Assembly: GCF_019511445.1 (NCBI RefSeq)
Contig: NZ_JAEUAN010000004.1
Span: 248,001-312,000, forward strand
DNA from: Aliirhizobium wenxiniae
GTDB lineage: Bacteria; Pseudomonadota; Alphaproteobacteria; Rhizobiales; Rhizobiaceae
Direction of reading: 5' to 3'
Length of the DNA stretch: 64,000 bases
Shown here: positions 1-8,606 of the stretch, one piece after another
Layout of the letters: the number at the start of each line of letters is the position of its first letter
How positions within the stretch are numbered: the stretch's first letter is position 1
Position numbers and translations under genes: made by a program
The notes under the pieces: generated by a model
What the model saw: the letters and a program-made list of their open reading frames with translations, nothing else
Database searches by the model: none
What the model was told of the DNA's origin: nothing

Positions 1-130
1 GATTTTGCGAATGAGATGGTAACGCACGTCCCATTTTAGGCTAGCGTGCGGCCGGCCGTGTTCGAAAGATATCTAGGGGAGCGGTTCGGTGTCACCGAAA
101 CATAAAACTACAAACAAAAAGGTTGGGAAA

Positions 131-1153
131 ATGAAAAAGACGCTTCTGTCAACCGCGATTGGCGCTGCAGTCCTTGGCTTGGCCTCGGCAGCTTCTGCGG
201 CCACGCTCGATGACGTTAAGGCGAAGGGAGTTGTAACATGCGGCGTGAGCCAGGGTATTCCGGGGTTCTCTAACCCTGACGACAAGGGCGACTGGTCGGG
301 TATCGACGTCGACTATTGCCGCGGCATTGCCGCAGCCGTTTTTGGCGATGCCAGCAAGACCAAGTTCGTTGCGCTGTCCAGTAAGGACCGTTTCCCGGCA
401 CTGCAGTCCGGCGAAGTCGACGTTCTGACCCGTAACACCACCTGGACGATCAGCCGCGACTCGTCGCTCGGCTTCAACTTCCGTACCGTCAACTACTATG
501 ACGGCCAGGGCTTCATCGTGAAGAAGAGCCTCAACGTAAAGTCCGCGCTCGAGCTGTCCGGCGCTGCCGTCTGCGTTCAGACCGGCACCACGACCGAGCT
601 CAACCTCGCCGACTACTTCAAGGCCAACAACCTTCAGTACAACCCGGTCGTCTTCGAAAAGGAAGCTGACGCCACCACGGCCTACGATTCCGGCCGTTGC
701 GACGTCTACACGACCGACCAGTCTGGCCTCTATGCTATCCGCCTGAAGATGAAGAACCCGGACGAGAACATGGTTCTGCCGGAAGTCATCTCCAAGGAGC
801 CGCTTGGCCCGGCCGTTCGCCAGGGTGACGACAAGTGGTTCGACATCGTGTCGTGGGTTCACTACGCCATGGTCAACGCTGAAGAACTCGGCATCACCTC
901 GAAGAATGTCGACGAGATGAAGACCAGCGGCAGCCCGGACGTCAAGCGTATGCTGGGCTCCGAAGAAGGCGGCAAGATCGGTACCGACCTCGGTCTGACC
1001 AACGAATGGGCCTACAACGTCGTCAAGCTGGTCGGCAATTACGGTGAAGTCTTCGACCGCACCGTCGGCCCGAACACTCCGCTCAAGATCGAGCGCGGCC
1101 TGAACGCCCTCTGGACCAAGGGCGGCCTTCAGTACGCTCCGCCGATCCGTTAA
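131..1153 (+). CDS. aapJ: General L-amino acid ABC transporter substrate-binding protein AapJ
   Basis: Periplasmic receptor of the Aap system, which imports a broad range of L-amino acids and passes them to AapQM. The protein is 340 residues and begins with a clear signal peptide: KK, then a hydrophobic stretch ending near residue 23 in ASA before ATLDDVK. The rest has the look of the polar-amino-acid binding family (SBP_bac_3). An in-frame ATG at 89 would add 14 residues in front of the signal peptide, so the ATG at 131, after GGTTGGGAAA, is preferred. It is first in the aapJQMP order and is separated from aapQ by a strong hairpin. Identification rests on the four-gene order plus family resemblance. 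Confidence 0.95.
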   Translation: MKKTLLSTAIGAAVLGLASAASAATLDDVKAKGVVTCGVSQGIPGFSNPDDKGDWSGIDVDYCRGIAAAVFGDASKTKFVALSSKDRFPALQSGEVDVLTRNTTWTISRDSSLGFNFRTVNYYDGQGFIVKKSLNVKSALELSGAAVCVQTGTTTELNLADYFKANNLQYNPVVFEKEADATTAYDSGRCDVYTTDQSGLYAIRLKMKNPDENMVLPEVISKEPLGPAVRQGDDKWFDIVSWVHYAMVNAEELGITSKNVDEMKTSGSPDVKRMLGSEEGGKIGTDLGLTNEWAYNVVKLVGNYGEVFDRTVGPNTPLKIERGLNALWTKGGLQYAPPIR

Positions 1154-1174
1154 TCGGCCGGCATCCAGCATAGG

Positions 1175-1202
1175 CATGGGGGTGGATATATCCACCTCCA
1201 TG
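1175..1202 (+). promoter_or_regulatory. Intercistronic hairpin between aapJ and aapQ
   Basis: The two 14-base halves CATGGGGGTGGATA and TATCCACCTCCATG are reverse complements except for one G-U pair, giving about 12 paired positions around an ATAT loop. There is no T-run after it, so it is not a standard terminator. In binding-protein transport operons such hairpins commonly protect the upstream mRNA from 3' decay and so raise receptor levels over permease levels; that role is inferred here. Confidence 0.7.
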
Positions 1203-1270
1203 CATCCGAAATTCCCGCAAGGGCAAAAAAAGTCTCCAAAAGGAGACATATAAACCAAGGGGATGCGTTT

Positions 1271-2470
1271 ATGGCCGGTATGGCCCTCAATTCCGAAACA
1301 CCTGGCACCAGCAAGCGGACTTCCTCCCTGATCAATGACCCGAAAGTACGCGGGATTTTTTATCAGGTCCTGACATTGGCGCTTCTCGTCCTCTTCGTGT
1401 GGACGGTCACCCAGAACACGATCAACAATCTGCAGAAGGCAAACATTGCCTCCGGCTTCGGTTTCCTTCAAGGACGCGCCGGCTTCGACATCGGCCAGTC
1501 GTTGATCGCCTATACCAGCGATTCGACCTATGGCCGCGCTCTGCTCGTTGGCATCCTGAACACGCTGCAGGTCGCCGTCCTCGGCATCATTACCGCTTCG
1601 ATTATCGGCTTCATTGTCGGTATCGCCCGCCTGTCACGGAACTGGCTGATTGCCAAGCTGGCGCAGGTCTATGTGGAGTTTTTCCGCAATATCCCGCCGC
1701 TGCTGGTTATCCTGTTTTGGTACAAGGGCGTCATCGCCGTGCTGCCGCAGGCGCGTGAATCCTTCAACCTGCCCTTCCAGACCTATCTCAACAACCGCGG
1801 CCTCTTCGTGCCCAAGCCGATCTTCGGTGACGGTTCGTGGGCAATCGCGGTGGCGTTTCTGGTTGGCATCGCAGCGACCGTGCTCGTGGCACGTTGGGCA
1901 AAACAGCGACAGATGCGCACTGGCCAACCGTTCCATACGATATGGACAGGTATTGGCCTGATCTTCGGCCTGCCGCTTCTCACCTTCCTTGCGCTCGGCT
2001 CACCGATCACGTTCGACTATCCGGTAGCCGGTCGTTTCAACCTTACCGGCGGCGCGGTTTTAGGCCCGGAATTCATCTCGCTCTATCTGGCGCTGTCCTT
2101 CTACACCGCGTCCTTCATCGCCGAGATTGTACGTTCGGGCATCAAGGCCGTGCCGAAAGGCCAGACTGAAGCCGCCAACGCTCTTGGCCTGCGCTCGAAC
2201 GCCATTACCCGGCTGATCGTGTTGCCTCAGGCACTGCGCATCATTATCCCGCCTTTGACAAGCCAGTATCTCAACCTCACCAAGAACTCCTCCCTCGCGG
2301 TCGCCTGCGGGTTTGCGGACATCTATGCGGTTGGCGGAACGATGCTCAACCAGACCGGTCAGGCCGTCGAGATCGTCGCCCTCTTCCTTGCCATCTATCT
2401 GTCCATCTCCATAACCACGGCGATATTCATGAACTGGTTCAATGCTAAAATGGCGCTGGTGGAGAGATAA
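1271..2470 (+). CDS. aapQ: General L-amino acid ABC transporter permease AapQ
   Basis: Inner-membrane permease subunit, 399 residues, with several hydrophobic segments. The first is around residues 35-55 ([14 protein letters not shown]). The C-terminal half carries the EAA loop that contacts the ATPase ([16 protein letters not shown], near residue 298). It is longer than typical HisM/GlnP permeases, as is usual for Aap-type subunits, because of an extended loop before the conserved permease domain. The ATG at 1271 follows AAGGGGATGCG. The stop is only 2 bases from the aapM start, so the two permeases are translated together and probably form the heterodimeric channel. Confidence 0.94.
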   Translation: MAGMALNSETPGTSKRTSSLINDPKVRGIFYQVLTLALLVLFVWTVTQNTINNLQKANIASGFGFLQGRAGFDIGQSLIAYTSDSTYGRALLVGILNTLQVAVLGIITASIIGFIVGIARLSRNWLIAKLAQVYVEFFRNIPPLLVILFWYKGVIAVLPQARESFNLPFQTYLNNRGLFVPKPIFGDGSWAIAVAFLVGIAATVLVARWAKQRQMRTGQPFHTIWTGIGLIFGLPLLTFLALGSPITFDYPVAGRFNLTGGAVLGPEFISLYLALSFYTASFIAEIVRSGIKAVPKGQTEAANALGLRSNAITRLIVLPQALRIIIPPLTSQYLNLTKNSSLAVACGFADIYAVGGTMLNQTGQAVEIVALFLAIYLSISITTAIFMNWFNAKMALVER

Positions 2471-2472
2471 AC

Positions 2473-3627
2473 ATGGCGAGTAACTCTGCTACTTTCGTGC
2501 GCCAGGACATGCTGGCGCCTCAACCGGCACCGCTCGGCGCAAGCGGTGCCTCGCACTGGTTCCGCACCAAGCTCTTCGCAACGCCGAAGGACACGCTGCT
2601 GACCATTCTTGCGCTTGCCCTGCTCGCCTACACCGTGCCGGGCATAATCAACTGGCTGTTCATCGATGCCGTCTGGACCGGCTCGGACCGTACGGCCTGT
2701 GCCACCGTCATTCAGGGCGGCGTGCTGCCTGATGGTCAGTCCGGCGCCTGCTGGGCCTTCGTCGAGGCAAAATTCCAGCAATTCATGTTCGGACGATATC
2801 CGGCCGATGAACGCTGGCGACCAATTCTCGTCGCGGTCCTCTTCGTCATCCTGCTCGTTCCGATGCTGATCCCGAAGGCTCCGCACAAGGGATGGAACGC
2901 GCTTGCGCTGTTCATCATCCTTCCCTTCGTTTCGTTTTTCCTGCTGATCGGCGGCTTCGGTCTTCCGCATGTCGAAACCCAGCTCTGGGGCGGCCTGATG
3001 GTGACACTGATCCTGTCATTCTTCGGCATCACCGTTTCACTGCCGCTAGGCATCATCCTGGCACTCGGTCGTCGCTCGCAGATGCCGGTGATCAAGACGC
3101 TTTGCGTCGTCTTCATCGAAGTAATCCGCGGCATTCCGCTTGTCACCGTTCTGTTCATGGCAAGTGTCATGCTGCCGCTGTTCCTGCCCGATGGCTGGAC
3201 CTTCGACAAGCTGTTGCGCGCCCTGATCGGTGTCTCCATCTTCGCGTCCGCCTATATGGCGGAGGTCATTCGCGGCGGCCTGCAGGCCATTCCGAAAGGC
3301 CAGTTCGAAGGCGCAGATTCACTCGGGCTGAGCTACTGGCAGAAAACACGGCTGATCATCCTGCCGCAGGCAATCAAGCTGGTCATTCCAAGCATCGTCA
3401 ACACCTTCATCGGCCTGTTCAAGGACACGTCGCTCGTCTCGATCATCGGCATGTTCGACCTTCTCGGCATCGTGACGCTCAACCAGTCGGACGCGAACTG
3501 GGCGACACCGGTGACGCCGGTGACGGGTTACATCTTTGCCGGTTTCGTATTTTGGCTTTTCTGCTTCGGCATGTCGCGCTATTCCGCCTTCATGGAACGG
3601 CATCTCGACACCGGCCACAAGCACTAG
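2473..3627 (+). CDS. aapM: General L-amino acid ABC transporter permease AapM
   Basis: Second integral-membrane subunit of the Aap importer, 384 residues. Hydrophobic segments are visible from about residue 40 ([13 protein letters not shown]) onward. The EAA-type loop [16 protein letters not shown] lies near residue 277. A long periplasmic or loop insertion between the first membrane segment and the permease domain distinguishes it from short His/Gln permeases. It starts 2 bases after aapQ and ends 27 bases before aapP. It should pair with AapQ to form the transmembrane pore. Confidence 0.94.
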   Translation: MASNSATFVRQDMLAPQPAPLGASGASHWFRTKLFATPKDTLLTILALALLAYTVPGIINWLFIDAVWTGSDRTACATVIQGGVLPDGQSGACWAFVEAKFQQFMFGRYPADERWRPILVAVLFVILLVPMLIPKAPHKGWNALALFIILPFVSFFLLIGGFGLPHVETQLWGGLMVTLILSFFGITVSLPLGIILALGRRSQMPVIKTLCVVFIEVIRGIPLVTVLFMASVMLPLFLPDGWTFDKLLRALIGVSIFASAYMAEVIRGGLQAIPKGQFEGADSLGLSYWQKTRLIILPQAIKLVIPSIVNTFIGLFKDTSLVSIIGMFDLLGIVTLNQSDANWATPVTPVTGYIFAGFVFWLFCFGMSRYSAFMERHLDTGHKH

Positions 3628-3654
3628 CCGCAACAAGACTTAAAGGGGAAAACA

Positions 3655-4428
3655 ATGGCTGAAGCCCTAACCAAAAAACTGACCGTCTCCTCCACCGACG
3701 TCGCGGTCGAAATCATCGGCATGAACAAGTGGTACGGTGATTTCCACGTGCTGCGCGACATCAATCTGAAGGTGATGAAGGGCGAGCGCATCGTCATCGC
3801 CGGACCGTCCGGTTCCGGCAAGTCGACGATGATCCGCTGCATCAACCGCCTGGAAGAACATCAGTCGGGCAACATCCTCGTCGACAATATCGAGCTGACC
3901 AACGATCTGAAGAAGATCGACGAAGTGCGCCGCGAAGTTGGCATGGTGTTCCAGCACTTCAACCTCTTCCCGCATCTGACGATCCTGGAAAACTGCACGC
4001 TGGCGCCGATCTGGGTTCGCAAGATGCCGAAGAAGGAAGCCGAGGAAGTGGCGATGCACTACCTCAAGCGCGTGAAAATCCCGGAGCAGGCCAACAAATA
4101 TCCGGGCCAGCTTTCAGGCGGCCAGCAGCAGCGCGTGGCGATTGCCCGTTCGCTCTGCATGAAGCCGAAGATCATGCTGTTCGATGAGCCGACCTCGGCG
4201 CTCGACCCGGAAATGGTCAAGGAAGTGCTCGACACGATGGTAAGCCTTGCCGAAGAAGGCATGACCATGCTCTGCGTCACCCATGAAATGGGCTTTGCCC
4301 GCCAGGTCGCCAACCGCGTCATCTTCATGGACCAGGGCCAGATCGTCGAACAGAATTCGCCGCAGGAATTCTTCGACAATCCGCAGCATGAGCGCACCAA
4401 ACTGTTCCTCAGCCAGATCCTGCACTAA
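3655..4428 (+). CDS. aapP: General L-amino acid ABC transporter ATP-binding protein AapP
   Basis: Cytoplasmic ATPase that powers AapQM, 257 residues. Walker A is GPSGSGKST at residues 50-58, the signature is [15 protein letters not shown], Walker B is [13 protein letters not shown] and the switch histidine is in CVTHEMGFA. The length fits the PAAT (polar amino acid) ATPase family. The start is the ATG after AAAGGGGAAAACA. It is the last gene of the operon and is followed directly by a strong hairpin terminator. Confidence 0.96.
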   Translation: MAEALTKKLTVSSTDVAVEIIGMNKWYGDFHVLRDINLKVMKGERIVIAGPSGSGKSTMIRCINRLEEHQSGNILVDNIELTNDLKKIDEVRREVGMVFQHFNLFPHLTILENCTLAPIWVRKMPKKEAEEVAMHYLKRVKIPEQANKYPGQLSGGQQQRVAIARSLCMKPKIMLFDEPTSALDPEMVKEVLDTMVSLAEEGMTMLCVTHEMGFARQVANRVIFMDQGQIVEQNSPQEFFDNPQHERTKLFLSQILH

Positions 4429-4451
4429 AAGATAGCTGGAGCAGACTATGC

Positions 4452-4474
4452 AAAGGGCGCCTGAGGCGCCCTTT
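4452..4474 (+). terminator. Rho-independent terminator after aapP
   Basis: A perfect 10-bp stem (AAAGGGCGCC / GGCGCCCTTT) with a TGA loop, followed by TTTGTCGTTT. It sits between the convergent aapP and the outer-membrane-protein gene, so it may serve both strands. Confidence 0.85.
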
Positions 4475-4480
4475 GTCGTT

Positions 4481-5137
4481 TCACCACTTGTAAGAATATC
4501 TGGCGTTCACGGTGGACACGGTCACCGCGTCCGTGAAGTTCCGGTTCACATGACCGCTAAGAGTAATGTTCTCTCCAACAGGTTGCTCTATCCCGAAACT
4601 GGCACCGACCGCTGAAAAATTCGCCGAACCATTGGCAACGGCCACGAACGCGGTGCCGGTTTCGCGCTGCCTCAGTTTGATGGTTTGGCTAGTATCCAGC
4701 CCAGTCCAGTTTTTCTGAACGCCATCGTAGCGAACCACATAGGTGGCTTCGCGTTCCATATTGAATGTCGGCGTGGCGATCTGCTTTTCGTAGTAATTCA
4801 TGCTGATGGCGGCATTGCCCGCATTCCCATCCATATTGACCCGGATATCGCGGCTCATCCGGTATGCAGACCGTTTTGTATCGGCCGTCCTGATCCTGCT
4901 CCAGAACTTGAGCGGCGTATTCACCACCTCGCCGGTCTTCGTTGAATCGACACCAACATTAAAGCCAGCCTCCGTTTCGAGGCGGACCGGCAATCGCAAA
5001 CCCAGCTTGACGGAATAACTTGTGTCGGAGTTTTTGATGGGCTGCCAGATCAGTGGGCGCTCATCCGCCCAACTCGCACTTGAAAAGAGGACCGCGAGCG
5101 AAACCCCGCTTATGACAGCGAGAAAATCTCTGTTCAT
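4481..5137 (-). CDS. Predicted outer-membrane beta-barrel protein, unknown function
   Basis: A 218-residue protein beginning with a signal peptide (MNRDFLAVISGVSLAVLF, with a likely cut after SSASWA). The mature part has alternating polar/hydrophobic stretches rich in Tyr, Asn and Thr, and ends in ARYSYKW. A C-terminal aromatic after alternating residues is the usual BAM recognition signal for outer-membrane barrels. An upstream in-frame start at 5209 would bury the signal peptide, so the ATG at 5137, preceded by GTGGGGATACAT, is preferred. I do not recognise a named family; the barrel fold and outer-membrane location are inferences. It is convergent with aapP. Confidence 0.7.
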   Translation of the reverse strand: MNRDFLAVISGVSLAVLFSSASWADERPLIWQPIKNSDTSYSVKLGLRLPVRLETEAGFNVGVDSTKTGEVVNTPLKFWSRIRTADTKRSAYRMSRDIRVNMDGNAGNAAISMNYYEKQIATPTFNMEREATYVVRYDGVQKNWTGLDTSQTIKLRQRETGTAFVAVANGSANFSAVGASFGIEQPVGENITLSGHVNRNFTDAVTVSTVNARYSYKW

Positions 5138-5439
5138 ATGTATCCCCACTCGAAGGCTCAAAAACAATGCAAAGGTCCGGGCCACCGCGTGCGGCCCGTG
5201 AAAAACCATTTCAGTGTAATGAAGGCGCCAAACCGGGAACTCCTGCTCCCAGCGCCAAATCTACCTTCCCCTGCGTGACGCAACGGAACCGATGAAAAAT
5301 ATGATATCTCAAAATGCGCTGCAGCGAAATTCCAAAAGCTCTTTCGCATATGCGAACAAGCGCGGGTAAAAATTCGTCATGCCGGGAACAAAATCAACAT
5401 TAAGCCGTTGCCGTCCGCCGATCTGAGGGAGACAGCACG
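5138..5439. other. Intergenic region between divergent genes at 4481-5137 and 5440-5748
   Basis: About 300 bases separate the two divergent envelope/secreted-protein genes and should hold both promoters. One GC-rich inverted repeat, CGGGCC/GGCCCG at 5178-5183 and 5193-5198, is visible. No convincing small gene or clear promoter pair was found by eye. Confidence 0.5.
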
Positions 5440-5748
5440 ATGAAGCTCACATTTTTGCCGACGTTTTTGATCGCCTTTTCTACAGCGTTCATTGGCAGCG
5501 CTTCCGCTGCCTCGATAACCTATGGCAGCGTGGGCATCGTGAAAGGCACCGATGTCGAAGATCGATTCTTGATTGCAAGAGAATCTTGTACCCTGGAGGC
5601 TTCCACACCGCCACGAGGCCATCCGTTTGCGGGCAATTTCTACAATCAGACTGCGCTCAGGGCTTGCCTTTACCGCAAGGGCTTCTCGGTCAAAGGGGAC
5701 TACGTTTATCCGGTTCCCCTGTTCGGCAATCCAACGCGCATACGATGA
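5440..5748 (+). CDS. Small secreted protein, unknown function
   Basis: A 102-residue protein with an N-terminal signal peptide (MKLTFLPTFLIAFSTAF, then a likely cut after SASA). The mature domain has two cysteines, in RESCTLEAS and LRACLYRKG, that could form a disulfide in the periplasm. The ATG follows GAGGGAGACAGCACG, a good ribosome binding site. No family is recognised. The downstream 100 bases up to the tRNA hold nothing I can identify. Confidence 0.65.
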   Translation: MKLTFLPTFLIAFSTAFIGSASAASITYGSVGIVKGTDVEDRFLIARESCTLEASTPPRGHPFAGNFYNQTALRACLYRKGFSVKGDYVYPVPLFGNPTRIR

Positions 5749-5854
5749 ACATCGGCCGATCATAGCGAAGCATCACATGACGGCATGCCTCTTGGGCGCA
5801 GGGCTGCTGCCGCAGGCACCTGTTACCTATGTTTTCGGTATGGACGAGAGAGAG

Positions 5855-5931
5855 TGGCGACCCCTGCAGGACTCGAACCTGCGACCTACTGCTTAGAAGG
5901 CAGTTGCTCTATCCAGTTGAGCTAAGGGGCC
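5855..5931 (-). tRNA. tRNA-Arg (anticodon UCU)
   Basis: Reading the minus strand gives GGCCCCU ... AGGGGUC for the acceptor stem, then discriminator G and an encoded CCA. The T arm is GCAGG-TTCGAGT-CCTGC, and the anticodon loop CTTCTAA is closed by CTGC/GCAG. The anticodon TCT reads AGA and AGG codons. The length is 77 bases including CCA. No integrase or direct repeat of the 3' end was noticed nearby. Confidence 0.95.
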
Positions 5932-5959
5932 TTTAGGCGGCAATAAATGCCGCTGAAAA

Positions 5960-6265
5960 TCAATGTGTCCAGGGCTGCTGGCGGTTGAAGCGAAAATTGT
6001 CCGTGTAGGACAACGATTGCCGGTTTGCGTCTTTCGGCAGGATCACCCGGTATTCGATGCCTTCGCGCTGCGCATAGGCTTCCGCCAGTTCCTGCGTCTC
6101 GAATGTCAGCCGAAGCTGCTGCTTCATGTCGCCGGACGATGTGTAGCCCAGGATCGGGTCGATACTACGCGGCGTTTCAGGATCGAACTCAAGAACCCAC
6201 AGACGGGTCTTGGCCTTGCCGGACTGCATCGCAGTTTTCGCAGGACGATAAATCTTAGCAGCCAT
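5960..6265 (-). CDS. NADH dehydrogenase accessory subunit, NDUFS4/ETC complex I family
   Basis: A 101-residue protein resembling the alphaproteobacterial homologue of mitochondrial NDUFS4, an accessory subunit that stabilises the peripheral arm of respiratory complex I. Typical features are the opening AAKIYRPAKTAMQSGKAKT, the middle WVLEFDPETPRSIDPILGY and the segment containing AEAYAQREGIEY. It sits away from the nuo operon, as is usual. The ATG at 6265 begins the conserved region; an upstream in-frame start at 6364 would add 33 unrelated residues. It lies between the tRNA and a RecD-like helicase gene on the same strand. Confidence 0.88.
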   Translation of the reverse strand: MAAKIYRPAKTAMQSGKAKTRLWVLEFDPETPRSIDPILGYTSSGDMKQQLRLTFETQELAEAYAQREGIEYRVILPKDANRQSLSYTDNFRFNRQQPWTH

Positions 6266-6445
6266 GAGTTCACCAACCCCATAAATCCGTCCGCAATTCA
6301 GACATCCTATCTGCCTGAAAATACCACCCACCAATTCAACGATATCGTGGCATTGCGGTACCAACGCTTTTGCCGTGTCCCCGTTTCATTGTCAACGACC
6401 ACCGTGACCACAGAACAAGAGCAGGCACGACAAGTCTCTCGCCCC

Positions 6446-7570
6446 TCACCTTACGATCGTCAACGTCTCGGCCGCACGGGTGATTGCCGTGTAGAGCCAG
6501 CGCTCGCGCGTATCGCGAAATGCAAAACTCTCGTCAAACAAGACGACATTGTTCCACTGCGAGCCCTGAGCCTTGTGGCAGGTCAGCGCGTAACCGTAAT
6601 CGAACTCGTCATAACGCTTGCGCATCGACCACGGAATTTCTTCCTCGCTCTCGAATGCGGCCTTGAGAAGCTTGATCTTCGCCGCACCGCGATCCATGTC
6701 ATCGTCTTCCGGCCGGATCATCAGATTTATGCCGGGCTTCACCGTTTCGCGCGAGGCGCTCATCACCTGCCAGAGCGAGCCGTTGAGCAGGCCCTTGACC
6801 TGATCGTTCCGAAGGCAAACCAGCTTGTCGCCCGATTGCGGGTAATCGGCGGTAAAACCTTTGAGTTCGCGCAGTCTCTGGTTATAGCGCTTGCGTGTGC
6901 GGTTCGTGCCGACAAGAACCTGGTCGGCGTTGAGAACCAGATCCTGGGTCACCTCATCGCGAGAAATGACCTGTGCCTTGCCGTAATCGCCATACATGAT
7001 CTCGCGGCCCTCACGCACCTGCATGGCGAGCTGGATAATCGGATTGTCCTGCGCCTGGCGATGGATTTCCGTCAGCAGATAGTCAGGCTCCTGCTCCGTG
7101 AAGAAACCGCCTCCAGAAACCGGCGGCAACTGGCCGGGATCACCAAGAACCAGGATCGGCGTACCAAAGCTCATCAGATCCTTGCCGAGTGCCTCGTCGA
7201 CCATCGAGCATTCGTCGATGACGATGAGAGCAGCCTTGGCGACCGGGCTCTGCCGGTTGATGGCAAACATCGGTGCGATCGAGGTCTTGCCTGTTTCCTC
7301 GTCCTCAACCGCCTCTTCACCACGCGGGCGATAGATCAGCGAATGAATGGTCTTGGCGTTACGGGCACCTCTGGAACGCAGCACCTGTGCGGCCTTGCCG
7401 GTAAAGGCCGCAAACAGAACGTCTCCATCCACATGCTCGGCAAAATGCTTGGCAAGCGTCGTCTTGCCCGTGCCGGCATAACCGAACAGCCGAAAAACCT
7501 GGCTACGCCCGTCTTTCAGCCAGCGCGAAACAGCCTTTAGGGCCTCATCCTGTTGCGGTGCGAATTGCAT
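6446..7570 (-). CDS. RecD-like superfamily 1 ATP-dependent DNA helicase
   Basis: A 374-residue helicase of the RecD/Dda type. Walker A is GYAGTGKTTLAKH near residue 30, Walker B is LIVIDECSMVDEAL, and the C-terminal part has the motif V-like ALTCHKAQGSQWNNV and motif VI-like LYTAITRAAETL. It lacks the long N-terminal regions of RecD2 and any RecB/RecC partner gene nearby, so it probably acts alone as a 5'-3' helicase in repair or R-loop removal (inference). The ATG at 7570 is preferred over a TTG 36 bases upstream because the conserved FAPQQDEALKAV begins immediately after it. Confidence 0.88.
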   Translation of the reverse strand: MQFAPQQDEALKAVSRWLKDGRSQVFRLFGYAGTGKTTLAKHFAEHVDGDVLFAAFTGKAAQVLRSRGARNAKTIHSLIYRPRGEEAVEDEETGKTSIAPMFAINRQSPVAKAALIVIDECSMVDEALGKDLMSFGTPILVLGDPGQLPPVSGGGFFTEQEPDYLLTEIHRQAQDNPIIQLAMQVREGREIMYGDYGKAQVISRDEVTQDLVLNADQVLVGTNRTRKRYNQRLRELKGFTADYPQSGDKLVCLRNDQVKGLLNGSLWQVMSASRETVKPGINLMIRPEDDDMDRGAAKIKLLKAAFESEEEIPWSMRKRYDEFDYGYALTCHKAQGSQWNNVVLFDESFAFRDTRERWLYTAITRAAETLTIVR

Positions 7571-7762
7571 GTCCGGGACTTGGCAGGATTCTCGATGAAA
7601 GCGCAACAGAAAAGAACGAAAGATGAATCAAAGCCGGGGATACGACAGAGAATCTCTGTTATCCGTGGGCACGGGCCGCGCGCGAATGCGAAAAGGTGAC
7701 AGCTTGGCATGCAGCTAAAAACCCTTAGATTGATGCCTGATGCCAGCTTGAGGTCAAAGATT

Positions 7763-8605
7763 ATGCCAGCCATCCCACACGCTACCTTGCCCTCCGGAAC
7801 AAAAATACCCTCGCTCGGACTTGGAACCTGGAAGATGGGCGAGAATGCCCGGACAGCAGAACAGGAGGTCGAGAGCCTGAAGCGCGGGCTCGATCTCGGC
7901 ATGACGCTGATCGATACGGCCGAAATATATGGAGAAGGCGGTGCCGAAATCATCACCGGAAGGGCGATGGAAGGACGCCGCGACGAGGTCTTTCTCGTCA
8001 GCAAGGTCTATCCCTACAATGCCAGTTACCAAGGCGTCATTGATGCCTGTGAAGCGAGCCTTCGACGCCTGAATACCGACCGGCTGGACCTCTACCTTCT
8101 TCACTGGCGCGGCGAACACGACCTCGAAGAGACAGTGGCAGGTTTAGAAACCTTGCGCAGATCGGGCAAGATCCGCGAATGGGGCGTGTCCAACTTCGAT
8201 GTCGAGGACATGCAGGACCTGATGGATGTAGAAGATGGAAAGAACTGTGCGGCCAATCAGGTCCTCTATAATCTCTCCCGCCGGGGTATCGAATACGACC
8301 TCCTGCCCTGGTGTCAGAAACGTGGCATCCCGATCATGGCCTATTCCCCGATCGAACAGGGCCGAATTTTACGCAATGCGGAACTGATCCGTATCGCCAA
8401 GGCCTATCAGGCAACGCCCGCGCAAATTGCCCTCGCCTTTGTCATGAGATCGCCAAACACGATCGCAATCCCGAAATCCAGCGATCCTCACCGGGTGGAG
8501 GAGAATGCGGGAGCGATCGGGTTGGAGATCAGCAAAGAGGACTGGGCAGCCTTGGATAAGGTATTCCCTCCTCCACTGCGCAAGCGCCCGTTGGAAATGC
8601 TGTAA
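7763..8605 (+). CDS. Aldo/keto reductase
   Basis: An NAD(P)H-dependent carbonyl reductase of the AKR superfamily, about 280 residues from the ATG at 7763. The catalytic tetrad is visible: Asp and Tyr in LIDTAEIYGEGG, Lys in VSKVYP and His in YLLHWRG. The C-terminal cofactor region is IAIPKSSDPHRVEEN. The substrate is unknown; the sequence resembles the general 2,5-diketo-gluconate reductase-like group. An upstream ATG at 7709 would add 18 residues. The later ATG has GAGG 8-9 bases before it. It is convergent with the KpsC-like gene, with no space between the stops. Confidence 0.88.
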   Translation: MPAIPHATLPSGTKIPSLGLGTWKMGENARTAEQEVESLKRGLDLGMTLIDTAEIYGEGGAEIITGRAMEGRRDEVFLVSKVYPYNASYQGVIDACEASLRRLNTDRLDLYLLHWRGEHDLEETVAGLETLRRSGKIREWGVSNFDVEDMQDLMDVEDGKNCAANQVLYNLSRRGIEYDLLPWCQKRGIPIMAYSPIEQGRILRNAELIRIAKAYQATPAQIALAFVMRSPNTIAIPKSSDPHRVEENAGAIGLEISKEDWAALDKVFPPPLRKRPLEML

Positions 8606-8606
8606 T

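Noticed and set aside
149-1471. Long minus-strand open frame of 440 codons opposite aapJ
   Set aside because: It is antisense to a clearly identified transporter gene, has low-complexity composition typical of GC-rich antisense frames and lacks family motifs.
5855-5931. tRNA-Arg as an integration site
   Set aside because: No integrase, no repeat of the tRNA 3' end and no composition change beside it.
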